From assembly GCF_018459925.1 (NCBI RefSeq), contig NZ_CP075371.1, positions 930,001 to 994,000 on the forward strand: a DNA stretch of 64,000 bases, read 5' to 3'. Position 1 is the stretch's first letter, and each line of letters begins with the position of its first letter. A program made the position numbers and the translations under genes. Below are positions 44,994 through 53,975 of the stretch, in pieces. This DNA is from Nocardioides aquaticus. Its GTDB lineage: Bacteria; Actinomycetota; Actinomycetes; Propionibacteriales; Nocardioidaceae. Below the pieces are notes generated by a model, which saw nothing but the letters and a program-made list of their open reading frames with translations, was not told where the DNA came from and searched no databases.

Positions 44994-46060
44994 CGCGCAC
45001 CCCGGCCGGCCGTGCGGCCCCGGCCGCCGAGCGCCAGCGCAGCGCCGACGACCCAGGCCAGCACCACGAGCACGACCCCGGCGCCGGCCACCACGGCCGC
45101 CCACCCGGGGGCGTCGGCCCGTACGGAGCGCGGCGGCAGCTCGACGCGCGCGCGCTCGAGGGCGTCGATACGCGCCACGACCGCGTCGGTGCCGCCGTCG
45201 CTGCCGACCAGCGCCAGCAGGCCGCCGGTCGCCTCGGCGGCCCGGGCCAGCTCCGCGCGCGCCGCCTCACGCCCGGGCCCGGCGAGGTCGGGGGCGCCGA
45301 CGGCGTAGACCAGGACGTCGCGGCGGGCGGCGTACGCCGCGGCCCCGTCGAGGTCGTAGACCGACGCCCCCAGCGGGTCGTTGTCGGAGGACAGCACCAC
45401 CGCCCGGGCCCGCTCCTCCTCGGGCCGGTCGAAGCGCTGGGCGCACGAGACCAGGCCGTCGCCGATCAGGGAGGCGCGCGGGTCGGGGAGCTGGACCCCC
45501 GCGAAGTACGACTCGTCGCCCCCCGCGAACGCCCGCTCCGCGACGGCGAGCTGGTCCAGGACGTAGTCCCGGTCCTCGGTCAGCGGGAACACGGTGACGG
45601 CCGCGCCGCTCCACAGGGTGAGCCCGACCCGGTCGCCCTCGAGGTCGCCGACCACGTCGCGGACCGCACGCACCACCTCGACGTTGTCGTCGTCCATCGA
45701 CGCGGAGGCGTCCAGGCAGAGCATCACGTCGCGGCTGCGCTCCTCGCCCCGCTCGGTCCGCTCGACCTGCGGCCGGGCCACGACCACCGCCGCCCCGGCC
45801 ACCGCCACCAGCGCCCCGAGCGCGAGCAGCGCACCGAGCGCCCGCCGCCGCCGTACGAGCACGCGGTGCCGCGGCAGCGCCCGGAGCCGCGCGACGTGCG
45901 CGACCAGGACCGGGTCGGGCCGCCCGGGCCGCCCGGGCCGCCGCGCGCGGCGGACCCGCCACCCCCACCACGCCAGCAGCACGACGACCAGGACCAGGAC
46001 CGCGGGCAGCACCAGCGGCCAGGCGAGCGCGTCGGGCCACCGCAGGGCGATCACTCCCAC
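44990..46060 (-). CDS. VWA-domain membrane protein (BatA-like)
   Basis: A 356-residue protein with two N-terminal membrane helices (about residues 12-33 and 75-95), a VWA domain with an intact MIDAS DASAS in MLCLDASASMDDDN and a later LSSDNDPLG metal-site loop, and a C-terminal helix. BatA/BatB pairs form membrane complexes with MoxR ATPases. GTG start; 10-bp overlap with the preceding gene. Confidence 0.87.
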   Translation of the reverse strand: MGVIALRWPDALAWPLVLPAVLVLVVVLLAWWGWRVRRARRPGRPGRPDPVLVAHVARLRALPRHRVLVRRRRALGALLALGALVAVAGAAVVVARPQVERTERGEERSRDVMLCLDASASMDDDNVEVVRAVRDVVGDLEGDRVGLTLWSGAAVTVFPLTEDRDYVLDQLAVAERAFAGGDESYFAGVQLPDPRASLIGDGLVSCAQRFDRPEEERARAVVLSSDNDPLGASVYDLDGAAAYAARRDVLVYAVGAPDLAGPGREAARAELARAAEATGGLLALVGSDGGTDAVVARIDALERARVELPPRSVRADAPGWAAVVAGAGVVLVVLAWVVGAALALGGRGRTAGRGAR

Positions 46061-46545
46061 GTCGTCACCAGCGTGCGGGCGCGGGCCAGGGAGCCTGCGA
46101 ACCGGTCCCGGGCCAGCGCCTCGCCGGGCGCGAACTCCGGCGGGTAGACCTCCGCGAGCAGCGCCGCGAGCTCCTCCGGGCCGTCGCGCCGGGCGTCGGC
46201 CAGGGTCATCGCCCGGGCCGGCCTGCCGGTCACCGCGGCCAGGTAGGCGCGGACCGCGTCGCTGACCTCCTGGTGCCCGGCCCGCGGCGACCTGCGGCCG
46301 GCGGCGACGGCGTCACCCACCTCGTCGAGCCGCGCCAGGGCGTCCTCCCGGGCGGTACGCCGGGCCCGTCCCGCCGCCGGCCGGTCGCCGTCGCCGGGTC
46401 GCCGTGGCCGGGTGGCCACGAGCACGACGACGTAGTAGAGGACGACCAGCAGCACGGCTCCGGCGGCGACCAGCGCCCACGGCACGGCGTACCCGACCGG
46501 GCCGGCGACGTCGCCGACGGCCCGCACGTCACCGGCGGCGGCCAC
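46051..46545 (-). CDS. Small membrane protein of the MoxR-VWA operon (DUF4381-like)
   Basis: A 164-residue protein with one membrane helix (about residues 20-43) and a soluble C-terminal domain rich in Ala and Arg (EVSDAVRAYLAAVTG, ELAALLAEVYPPEF). Position between the DUF58 gene and BatA, and the helix-plus-cytoplasmic-domain layout, match the DUF4381-type component of MoxR operons, although the sequence match is weak by eye. The GTG at 46545 overlaps the DUF58 gene by 17 bp. Confidence 0.7.
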   Translation of the reverse strand: MAAAGDVRAVGDVAGPVGYAVPWALVAAGAVLLVVLYYVVVLVATRPRRPGDGDRPAAGRARRTAREDALARLDEVGDAVAAGRRSPRAGHQEVSDAVRAYLAAVTGRPARAMTLADARRDGPEELAALLAEVYPPEFAPGEALARDRFAGSLARARTLVTTWE

Positions 46546-47440
46546 GGCGGTGCCTCTCGAGCAGGCGCAGCACCGCGCGCACGGCGTCGTCCTCGTCGCC
46601 CACCCGCTCGTACGACGCCCCCGCCGCCGCGGCCGCCTCGGCCAGCGCGCGGGTGCGGACGGCGGTGCCGGCGGCGTGCTCGGACCGCAGCCGGCGGTCC
46701 TCGCGCAGCCAGGACGGCAGCGGCGCGCCGGCGTCGAGGTCCCACGTGCCCCCGGCCAGGGCGGGGTCGGTGGGGTCGAGCTCGCCGATCCCGGCGACGA
46801 GCACCTCGTGCTGCGCGACCAGGCGTCGCAGCACGACCACCAGGTCGGGCGAGGCGTCGACGTCGTCGCAGACCACCAGCAGGATCGTGCGCCGCCGCAC
46901 GGTGCGGGCCACGTGCTGCAGCAGCCCGACGAGGTCGGTGGGGGCGGCCTCCGACGTGGTCGCGGCGTGCGCGGCCTGCAGGCAGCGCTCGAGGTGCGCG
47001 GCCCCGCCGGCCGGGCGCAGCACGTGGTGGCCCCCGGCGTCGCCGTGGGCCAGGGACACCGCGTCGCCGTGGCGCACCGCCAGCCAGCCGACCAGGCCCG
47101 CGACCAGGGCGGCGAGGTCGCGCTTGGCGGTGGCTCCGGCACCGGTGCCGTCCGGGCCGGGGCGGCGGTGGGCGGCCATCGACCGGCCGGTCGGCACCAC
47201 CAGCAGGGCGGTGTGGCGGCGGTCGGCGACGTACCGCTTGACCAGCAGCTCCCCGCTGCGCGCGGACGCCTTGGGCTCCAGGTCCTTCGGGTCGTCCCCG
47301 CGGACGTAGGGGCGCAGGTCGGCCAGCTCGATGCCGCGACCGGTGTGCACCGCGGCGTACCCGCCCTCGAGCATCCCGCGCACCAACCGGTGCGCGGGCA
47401 GCGCCAGGCGGGCCTGGACCCGGGGGACGAGGGCGGTCAC
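46529..47440 (-). CDS. DUF58 domain protein
   Basis: A 303-residue cytoplasmic protein. The DUF58 signature is the N-terminal IELADLRPYVRGDDPKDLEPKASARSGELLVKRY region (split here as IELADLRPYVRGDD and KASARSGELLVKRY), followed by a VWA-like fold with LLVVPTGRSM and ILLVVCDDVDAS. DUF58 proteins are constant partners of MoxR ATPases. It starts 9 nt after the moxR stop. Confidence 0.9.
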   Translation of the reverse strand: MTALVPRVQARLALPAHRLVRGMLEGGYAAVHTGRGIELADLRPYVRGDDPKDLEPKASARSGELLVKRYVADRRHTALLVVPTGRSMAAHRRPGPDGTGAGATAKRDLAALVAGLVGWLAVRHGDAVSLAHGDAGGHHVLRPAGGAAHLERCLQAAHAATTSEAAPTDLVGLLQHVARTVRRRTILLVVCDDVDASPDLVVVLRRLVAQHEVLVAGIGELDPTDPALAGGTWDLDAGAPLPSWLREDRRLRSEHAAGTAVRTRALAEAAAAAGASYERVGDEDDAVRAVLRLLERHRRGRRR

Positions 47441-47448
47441 CGGGCGGG

Positions 47449-48477
47449 TCAGGGGGTCGGGACGGCGGCAAGGACCGCGTCGACGACGACCTCGGGGCGC
47501 ACCCGGTCGGCGACGGCCTCGAACGACAGGTGCAGCCGGTGGCGCAGCACCCCGTGGGCCAGCTCCCGTACGTCCTCGGGCACGACGTAGTGGCGCCCGT
47601 GCAGGACCGCGAGCGCCCGGGCGACCTGGAAGAACGCGATCGAGGCGCGCGGGCTGGCGCCGGTCTCGACGTAGCCGCCGAGCTCGGGTCCGACCAGCGA
47701 CCCGACGGCCCGGGTCCCGGCCACCACGTCGACGATGTAGCGGCGCACGGCCGGGTCGACGTAGACCCGGTCGACCAGGGCCTGCAGCGCCTCGACCTCG
47801 CCGGGGCCGACCACCGCTGCGACCGGGCTGGTCTCGCGGCCCAGCGTGCCGGCGTCGACCCGGTCCAGCACCCCGACCTCCTCCTCGGCGGTCGGGTAGT
47901 CGAGCACCTCCTGGAGCAGGAACCGGTCGAGCTGGGCCTGGGGGAGGACGTAGGTGCCCTCCTCCTCGAGCGGGTTCTGCGTGGCCAGGACCAGGAACGG
48001 GCGGGGCAGCGGGTGCACCTCACCGGCGATCGAGGTCTGTCGTTCCTGCATCGCCTCGAGCATCGCCGACTGCGTCTTGGCGCTGGCCCGGTTGATCTCG
48101 TCGAGGAGCACGACGTGGGCGTGCACGGGGCCGAGCTGGGTGGTGAAGGTGTGGTGGCGCGGGTCGTAGACCTGGGTGCCGACGATGTCGCTGGGCAGCA
48201 GGTCGGGCGTGCACTGGATGCGGTTGAACGACGCCCCGACGGCCTCGGCCAGGGTCGAGGACGCCAGGGTCTTGGCCAGCCCGGGGACGCTCTCGACCAG
48301 CAGGTGACCCTCGGCCATCAGGGCCACCAGCAGCGCCCGTCGCAGCCGGTCCTGGCCGACGACCCGGCTGGCGAAGGCGGCGGTGACCCGGCCGAGGACG
48401 TCCGCGGCCGCCGCCAGCTCGTCGGGGGTCAGCGGGTCGGCGGCGTGAGCGGCGGGACGGGTGCTGCCGAGCGACAT
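47449..48477 (-). CDS. MoxR-family AAA+ ATPase
   Basis: A 342-residue MoxR ATPase: Walker A region ESVPGLAKT (Ser in place of the usual first Gly), Walker B VVLLDEINRAS, sensor motif LVLATQNPLEEEGTY and QAQLDRFLL. MoxR ATPases act as chaperones with VWA proteins in enzyme activation or envelope stress responses. It leads the operon moxR, DUF58, small membrane protein, VWA, VWA, TPR. No clear leaderless hexamer precedes its ATG. Confidence 0.93.
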   Translation of the reverse strand: MSLGSTRPAAHAADPLTPDELAAAADVLGRVTAAFASRVVGQDRLRRALLVALMAEGHLLVESVPGLAKTLASSTLAEAVGASFNRIQCTPDLLPSDIVGTQVYDPRHHTFTTQLGPVHAHVVLLDEINRASAKTQSAMLEAMQERQTSIAGEVHPLPRPFLVLATQNPLEEEGTYVLPQAQLDRFLLQEVLDYPTAEEEVGVLDRVDAGTLGRETSPVAAVVGPGEVEALQALVDRVYVDPAVRRYIVDVVAGTRAVGSLVGPELGGYVETGASPRASIAFFQVARALAVLHGRHYVVPEDVRELAHGVLRHRLHLSFEAVADRVRPEVVVDAVLAAVPTP

Positions 48478-48585
48478 CGGCCGCGCTCCTCACGCTCCGG
48501 GACCAGGGGCAGCCGGGAACGCCCCGGGGGAGCGGCCGGCAGGCCCCATTGTGGGGGGTACGGGGGTGCACCGTCCCCCGCACCG

Positions 48586-48650
48586 CCGAGATGACGCTCG
48601 CGGACAGCCGAGATGACGCTCGCGGCGCGTCGAGATGACGGTTCCGGCGC
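48586..48650 (+). repeat. Dispersed 22-bp tandem repeat, locus I (3 units)
   Basis: Located between the moxR start and the GT2 stop. The first two units match consensus; the third reads GTCGAGATGACGGTTCCGG, most similar to the last unit of locus H. Confidence 0.9.
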
Positions 48651-48670
48651 GCCGCACCCCTCGACGTCCC

Positions 48671-49873
48671 TCAGCGGAAGACCCAGTGCCGCAGCGCGAC
48701 GAAGCGGAGCACGGTCACGGCGAGGTTCGCCGCGGTCAGCACCACCACCTCCAGCGCCGCGGAGCCGTTCGCCGACGAGGGCAGCGCCGCCAGCGCCAGG
48801 GACGTCACCACCAGGCCGGCACCGAGCACCACGAGTCCGCCGGCCTGGTGCTGCAACGCCCGGTCGGGTCCGCGTACCCCGAAGGTGAACCGTCGGTTGG
48901 CCGCAGTGTTGGCTACCGCGGTGAGCAGCAGCGCGAGCACGTTCGCGGCCTGCGGTCCGGCCGGCTCGCGCAGGACGAGGTAGAGCCCGGCGTACGCCAG
49001 CGTCGAGAGGACCCCGACGACCAGGAACACCGCGAGCTGGCTGCCCAGGCGCCCGCGTCCGGCGTCGGCGCTCGTATGCCCCAGCTGCTCGGCGACCTCG
49101 CGCAGCGGCAGCCGGCCGCGCAGCAGCGCCGTGCCGAGGCGGGCCACGCCGCGCAGGTCGTCACGGGCGGTGCGCCACACGTCGACCGTGCTCCCGGGGT
49201 CGTCGCGCCAGTCGACCGGCACCTCGTGGATCCGCAGGCCGGCCCGCTCGGCCAGGACCAGCAGCTCGGTGTCGAAGAACCAGCCCTCGTCCTCGACCAG
49301 GGGCAGCAGCTCGCGCGCCACCTCGCGGCGTACGGCCTTGAACCCACACTGGGCGTCGCGGAACCGCGTCCGCAACGACCCGCGCAGCAGCAGGTTGTAG
49401 CCCCGGCTGACCACCTCCCGCCGCGGCCCCCGCTCCACCCGGGAGCCCCGGGACAGCCGCGAGCCGACCGCCAGGTCGGAGTGCCCGCTGACCAGGGGCG
49501 CGACCAGCGGCAGCAGCGCGTTGAGGTCGGTGGACAGGTCGACGTCCATGTAGACCAGCACCGCGCTCCCGGACGTCGACCACACGCGGCGCAGCGCCCG
49601 TCCGCGGCCGCGCTCCTCGAGCCGCACCGAGCGGACCTCCGGGTACGCCGCGGCCAGCGTCCGCGCGATCTGCGGCGTCCGGTCGGTGCTGGCGTTGTCC
49701 GCCACGGTCACCGTGAAGCTCCACGGCATCCCGCGCAGGTGCTCCACCACCCGTCGCACGCTCTCGCCGAGCTGCTCCTCCTCGTCGAGCACCGGGATCA
49801 CCACGTCGAGGACGGTGGCGGCCTCGGCCTGCGCCTTCCGGGCGCCCTCGCCGTGCAGGTCGACGGCGGTCAC
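48671..49873 (-). CDS. Family 2 glycosyltransferase fused to a GtrA-like membrane domain
   Basis: A 400-residue protein. The N-terminal GT2 domain (about residues 20-250) resembles dolichol-phosphate mannose synthase: DVVIPVLDEEEQLGESV, VADNASTDRT, the metal DxD in VYMDVDLSTD, and DAQCGFKAVRRE. The C-terminal 120 residues carry about four membrane helices of the GtrA type with NRRFTFGV. It probably makes a polyprenyl-phosphate sugar for export. The GT39 gene upstream overlaps it by 4 bp and may use that donor. Confidence 0.88.
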   Translation of the reverse strand: MTAVDLHGEGARKAQAEAATVLDVVIPVLDEEEQLGESVRRVVEHLRGMPWSFTVTVADNASTDRTPQIARTLAAAYPEVRSVRLEERGRGRALRRVWSTSGSAVLVYMDVDLSTDLNALLPLVAPLVSGHSDLAVGSRLSRGSRVERGPRREVVSRGYNLLLRGSLRTRFRDAQCGFKAVRREVARELLPLVEDEGWFFDTELLVLAERAGLRIHEVPVDWRDDPGSTVDVWRTARDDLRGVARLGTALLRGRLPLREVAEQLGHTSADAGRGRLGSQLAVFLVVGVLSTLAYAGLYLVLREPAGPQAANVLALLLTAVANTAANRRFTFGVRGPDRALQHQAGGLVVLGAGLVVTSLALAALPSSANGSAALEVVVLTAANLAVTVLRFVALRHWVFR

Positions 49874-51942
49874 GCCGTGCCTCCCGACAGGTCGTAGAGC
49901 GTGGTGCCGTCCACGGTGGTGGCCGTGAAGGTCGCCTCCACCCAGTCGGTGATCTCGCTGCTGCCGTCCCCGCCGGGCGCCGTCCCGCCACCCTCGGTGG
50001 CCAGGAACCAGTGCACCTGCCCGTCGGCGACCAGCTCCTGGAACTCAGCCAGGGTCGGGCTCGGGTCGGAGCCGTTGAACCCACCGATCGGCATCACCGA
50101 GCGCTCCGTGGCCAGCTGGTAGCCGGAGGCGTTCATCGCACCGACCGTGGCGGCCACCCAGGTGTAGTCGTCGGCGTCCTCGAGCAGCACCGCCGTCAGC
50201 TCGGCGGACGGGGTGGTGGCGCTGAGCAGGCCGCCCCCGCCACGCGACGTCCCGCCCGTCGGGGGCGCACCGGTGGGACCGCCGGGCACCCCGCCGGGCG
50301 GGGGCGTGCCCGGGAACCCGCCCGTGCCGCCCCCGGGCATCCCGCCCGTGCCGCCCCCGGGCGTCCCGCCGGGGCCGCCCGCCGGCATCCCGGGCATCCC
50401 GCCGGGGCCGCCCATCCCGCCGGCGACCTCCGGGCCCGCGCTCGGGATGGAGCCGGTGTGCGGGGTCGCGGCGGTGTCGACGGCGTACGCCGCCGGGCCG
50501 CCCAGGGAGGCCAGGACCCCGATGGTCACCGCGGCGGCCACCAGGACCCGCGGCAGGAGGGACCGGACCGCGAGCCCGACGGCCGCGAGGAGGCCGCCGA
50601 CGAGCACGACCCACCGCAGCCACGGCAGGAAGTCGGCGCTGCGCCCCAGCAGCACGAACGCCCACGAGGCCGTGGCCGCGACGGCCAGGCCGAGCAGCGC
50701 CGAGGCCGTCCGGGTCCGGGCCTGCCACAGCGCCCACGCGCCGGTGCCGACCAGCGCCGCGACGGCCGGCGCCAGCGCCACGCCGTAGTAGGCGTGGAAG
50801 ATGCCGGCCATCAGGCTGAAGGTCAGCCCGGTGACCAGGAGCCAGCCGAGCCAGAGCAGGACCGAGGCGCGGGCCAGCGGGTGGCGCCGGGTGCAGGCGA
50901 GGGCGGTGAGGCCGAGCAGCAGCGCGGCCGGGACCAGCCAGGAGGCCTGCCCGCCGTTCTCGGCGTCGAAGAGGCGCAGCAGCCCGGTCTGGCCCCACCC
51001 GCCCCCGCCTCCGACGGACCCGGTCTCGTCACCCGTGAGCCGGCCGAGACCGTTGTAGCCCAGCGTCAGCTCGAGGATGGAGTCGCCCTGCGAACCCCCG
51101 ACGTAGGGCCGCGACCCCGCCGGGACGAGCTCCACGACGGCCACCCACCAGCCGCCGGCCACGACCATCGCGCCGAACGCCACGAGCAGGTGGGCCAGGC
51201 GCCGCACCAGCGGCACCCCGGCGAGCAGGAGGTAGACCAGGGCGAGGGCGGGCAGCACCAGGAAGGCCTGCAGCATCTTGGTCAGGAAGGCCAGGCCGAC
51301 CAGCGCGCCGCCGAGCGCGAGCCAGAGCGCCGGCCGCCCGGTCCGACCGGCCGCCACGGAACGGCCGGCCTCGACCCCGCGCAGCGTCGCCCACGCCGAG
51401 CCCGTCAGGAGCAGGGTCAGCAGGGCGTCGGGGTTGTCGAAGCGGAACATCAGCACGGCCACCGGGGTCAGCGCCATCGTCGCGCCGGCGAGCAGGGCGG
51501 CCTCGTCGGAGCCGGTGGTGCGCCGCACGACGCGGTGCAGCAGCGCGACGGTGGCGACCCCCATCAGCGCCTGGGGCACCAGCAGGCTCCACGACGACAG
51601 CCCGAAGAGGCGTACCGACAGCGCCATCGGCCACAGCGACAGCGGCGTCTTGTCCACCGTGATCGAGCCGGCCGCGTCGCTGGCGCCGTAGAAGAAGGCC
51701 GACCACGACTCCGAGCCGGCCTGCGCGGCCGCGGCGTAGAACGAGTTGCCCCAGCCGTTGGCGCCGAGGTCGACCAGGTACAGCGCGGCGGTCGCGAGCA
51801 GCAGGACGACGTACGCCGGGCGCGCCCACCGCGGGCGGTCGCCGCCGGGCGAGCCGAGATCGGACCCGGGCGTACGGGCGGGGGTCGGCGGACTGGCGGG
51901 AGGGACCGCCGGGAGCGGCGGGCGCATGTCGGTCGAGGTCAT
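49870..51942 (-). CDS. Family 39-type polytopic glycosyltransferase with Gly/Pro/Met-rich insert
   Basis: A 690-residue membrane glycosyltransferase of the ArnT/PMT type with about ten helices. An early external loop contains acidic residues in SITVDKTPLSLWP (the conserved catalytic Asp of the family), and FLTKMLQAFLVLP follows. Residues of about 500-560 form a low-complexity insert of GG, PGG and MPG repeats encoded by near-identical 24-bp units (roughly 50275-50430). The C-terminal domain is extracellular. Probably uses polyprenyl-phosphate sugars made by the coupled GT2 protein. The ATG at 51942 was chosen; upstream codons run into the dispersed repeat. Confidence 0.86.
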   Translation of the reverse strand: MTSTDMRPPLPAVPPASPPTPARTPGSDLGSPGGDRPRWARPAYVVLLLATAALYLVDLGANGWGNSFYAAAAQAGSESWSAFFYGASDAAGSITVDKTPLSLWPMALSVRLFGLSSWSLLVPQALMGVATVALLHRVVRRTTGSDEAALLAGATMALTPVAVLMFRFDNPDALLTLLLTGSAWATLRGVEAGRSVAAGRTGRPALWLALGGALVGLAFLTKMLQAFLVLPALALVYLLLAGVPLVRRLAHLLVAFGAMVVAGGWWVAVVELVPAGSRPYVGGSQGDSILELTLGYNGLGRLTGDETGSVGGGGGWGQTGLLRLFDAENGGQASWLVPAALLLGLTALACTRRHPLARASVLLWLGWLLVTGLTFSLMAGIFHAYYGVALAPAVAALVGTGAWALWQARTRTASALLGLAVAATASWAFVLLGRSADFLPWLRWVVLVGGLLAAVGLAVRSLLPRVLVAAAVTIGVLASLGGPAAYAVDTAATPHTGSIPSAGPEVAGGMGGPGGMPGMPAGGPGGTPGGGTGGMPGGGTGGFPGTPPPGGVPGGPTGAPPTGGTSRGGGGLLSATTPSAELTAVLLEDADDYTWVAATVGAMNASGYQLATERSVMPIGGFNGSDPSPTLAEFQELVADGQVHWFLATEGGGTAPGGDGSSEITDWVEATFTATTVDGTTLYDLSGGTA

Positions 51943-52026
51943 GGCGACCACGCTCGGCGGCGGCGCTGGCACGGGCGTGTGGTCGTGCTGTGGCGACGCT
52001 GTGAAGTCCGGAGCACGGGGCGAGAC

Positions 52027-52091
52027 GCGCCGCAAACGTCACCTCGAGGCGCCGCGAGCGTCATCTCGGCTGTCCGCGAGCGTCACCTCGG
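52027..52091 (-). repeat. Dispersed 22-bp tandem repeat, locus J (3 units)
   Basis: Minus-strand copy between the divergent GT39 and sigma-factor genes. Its edge lies 11 bp from the -10-like hexamer CAGGCT of the sigma gene. First unit has GAGGTGACG as at locus C. Confidence 0.9.
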
Positions 52092-52114
52092 CGGGGCTGT
52101 GCCAGGCTGGCCGC

Positions 52115-52675
52115 GTGGCGGGCGGGGACGGGTTCGAGGCCCGGGTGGAGCCGCTGCTCGAGCCGCTGCGGCGGTTCCTGGCGCGGCGTACCGACCCCGA
52201 CACCGCCGAGGACGTGCTCGCCGAGACCCTGCTGGTGCTGTGGCGCCGCCGCGACGAGCTGCCGGTGGGGGAGGGTGCGCTGCCGTGGTCGTACGCCGTC
52301 GCCCGGCTGTGCCTGGCCAACGCCGACCGGTCCGCGCGCCGGCGTCGGCGCCTGGCCGCCCGGGTCGCGGTCGTCGACCCGCCCCCGAGCACCACCGACC
52401 ACGCCGACCACGCCGACCACGCCGGGGACCCCGGTGACCCGCGCGCCGACCTCGTCGCGCCCGCCCTGGCCGCGCTGCCGGCGACCGACGCCGAGGTGCT
52501 GCGGCTCTGGGCCTGGGAGGAGCTGGCCCCCCGGGAGATCGCGGTGGTGCTCGGGACCACGGCGAACGCCGTCTCGTCGCGGCTGTCCCGCGCCCGCACC
52601 CGGCTGGCGGCCGAGCTCGCGCGACAGGACGACGCAGGTGCCGGACATAGGCCGACGACGAGGGGGGACCGATGA
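52115..52675 (+). CDS. Sigma-70 family (ECF-like) RNA polymerase sigma factor
   Basis: A 186-residue sigma factor with region 2 (FLARRTDPDTAEDVLAETLLVLWRR, then PWSYAVARLCLANADR) and region 4 (LPATDAEVLRLWAWEELAPREIAVVLGTT) helix-turn-helix. The linker contains three exact 9-bp tandem units GACCACGCC (52397-52423) coding for a DHA repeat. The GTG start follows CAGGCT by exactly 6 nt. The next gene overlaps by 4 bp and is a probable membrane regulator. Confidence 0.9.
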   Translation: MAGGDGFEARVEPLLEPLRRFLARRTDPDTAEDVLAETLLVLWRRRDELPVGEGALPWSYAVARLCLANADRSARRRRRLAARVAVVDPPPSTTDHADHADHAGDPGDPRADLVAPALAALPATDAEVLRLWAWEELAPREIAVVLGTTANAVSSRLSRARTRLAAELARQDDAGAGHRPTTRGDR

Positions 52676-53367
52676 CCGACGACGACCTGCGGGCGCTGCT
52701 GCGCGCCGCCGACCCGGCGCGTGCCCTGCCGCCCCTGACCGACACCGAGCGCACCCGTGCCCTGGAGGCCGCCATGACCGAGCACGACCCGCACCGCACG
52801 CCCGACGGGTACGCCACCCGGGAGGCCGGGACCCGCCACCGCCACCCGCTGACCTGGGTGGTCGCCGCGGCCGCCGTCCTGGTCGTCGCCGGCGTGGGGT
52901 GGGCCGGGGTGCGCGCGCTCGGCGGACCGGAGGAGGTCGCCGGTTCCGAGGCCGGTGCTCCCACCAGCACGGCGCCGACGGCCGACCCCGACCCGACGAC
53001 CGACGTGCCGGGGCCGACCGGCGAGGCGGTCCGGCTCACCGTCCCCGACACGGGGCTCGGCGCGCGCTGCATGGTGCCGGACGCGCGGGTCCTGCAGAAC
53101 CAGGACCTGGCCTTCGAGGGCACCCTGACCGAGTCCACCGACGCGGGCCTCGTCTTCGAGGTCGGCACCTGGTTCCGCGGCGGCGAGGCCGCGACGGTCG
53201 AGGTCGACCCCGTCGACGACCGCCTCCGCCAGCTGCTGCTCGCCCCCGAGTTCACCGAGGGCGACACCTACCTGGTGTCCGCCTCGGGCGGGTCCGTCAC
53301 GCTCTGCGGCTTCAGCGGCGAGGCCGACCCGGGCCTGCGCGCGCTCTACGACCGGGCGTTCTCCTGA
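52672..53367 (+). CDS. Probable anti-sigma factor, single-pass membrane protein
   Basis: A 231-residue protein with a short acidic cytoplasmic N-terminus (about 60 residues), one membrane helix near residues 62-84 (LTWVVAAAAVLVVAGVGWAG), a Pro/Thr-rich linker and an external beta-rich domain with two cysteines. No zinc-binding HxxxCxxC motif is present. Translational coupling to the sigma gene supports an anti-sigma or signal-sensing role, which is inference. Confidence 0.75.
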   Translation: MTDDDLRALLRAADPARALPPLTDTERTRALEAAMTEHDPHRTPDGYATREAGTRHRHPLTWVVAAAAVLVVAGVGWAGVRALGGPEEVAGSEAGAPTSTAPTADPDPTTDVPGPTGEAVRLTVPDTGLGARCMVPDARVLQNQDLAFEGTLTESTDAGLVFEVGTWFRGGEAATVEVDPVDDRLRQLLLAPEFTEGDTYLVSASGGSVTLCGFSGEADPGLRALYDRAFS

Positions 53368-53966
53368 GAACCCCGGGCGGCGTCGGCGGTGCAGGCACGG
53401 CCGGGCTGCTCCTCGCCGCCGGTGCCGGCAGCCGGATGGGCCTGCCCAAGGCGCTGGTGCGCGACCCCGACGGCCGGCCCTGGCTCGACCGCGCGGTCGC
53501 CGTGCTCCGCGACGGCGGTTGCGACCGCGTCGTGGTCGTGCTCGGCGCGCGGGCCGAGGAGGCCCGTCCGCTGGTGCCCGCCGGGGCCGAGGTGGTCGTG
53601 GCCGACGGGTGGGCCGAGGGCCTCTCCGCCTCCCTGACCGCCGGCCTCACCCACCTCGGCCAGCCCGCCGACCAGCGGCCCGCGGCCGCGCTCGTGCTCC
53701 TGGTGGACCTGCCCGACCTCGTCCCCGCCGTCGTCGTCCGGCTGCTGCCGGAGGCGGCGCCCGGGGCGCTGGCCCGCGCGGCGTACGACGGGGAGCCCGG
53801 CCACCCGGTCGTGCTGGGCCGCGACCACTGGGCCGCGGTGACGGCCACCGCGGAGGGTGACGAGGGCGCGAGGGCGTACCTGCGGGCGCACCGCGCCGAG
53901 GTCCGCCTGGTCGAGTGCGGCGACCTCGCCACGGGGGCCGACCAGGACCGCCCGGCGCCCTCCTAG
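53364..53966 (+). CDS. MobA-like nucleotidyltransferase
   Basis: The nucleotide-binding motif LLLAAGAGSRMGLPKAL, VVLGARAEEARPL, the acidic LVDLPDLVP (metal-binding Asp) and GHPVVLGRDHW match MobA/MocA-type transferases that attach CMP or GMP to molybdopterin, often with CoxDEF/XdhC genes; CoxD, CoxE and XdhC lie 2 kb downstream. No ATG, GTG or TTG fits before the motif, so I place the start at CTG 53364, whose last two bases are the first two bases of the preceding TGA stop. The start is therefore uncertain by several codons. Confidence 0.8.
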   Translation: MRTPGGVGGAGTAGLLLAAGAGSRMGLPKALVRDPDGRPWLDRAVAVLRDGGCDRVVVVLGARAEEARPLVPAGAEVVVADGWAEGLSASLTAGLTHLGQPADQRPAAALVLLVDLPDLVPAVVVRLLPEAAPGALARAAYDGEPGHPVVLGRDHWAAVTATAEGDEGARAYLRAHRAEVRLVECGDLATGADQDRPAPS

Positions 53967-53975
53967 AATCAGCGT

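Noticed and set aside
53389-53637. An ATG/GTG-started 82-codon frame in the MobA-like region
   Set aside because: It is out of frame with the nucleotidyltransferase motifs and rich in Arg/Pro/Ser, typical of a shadow frame.
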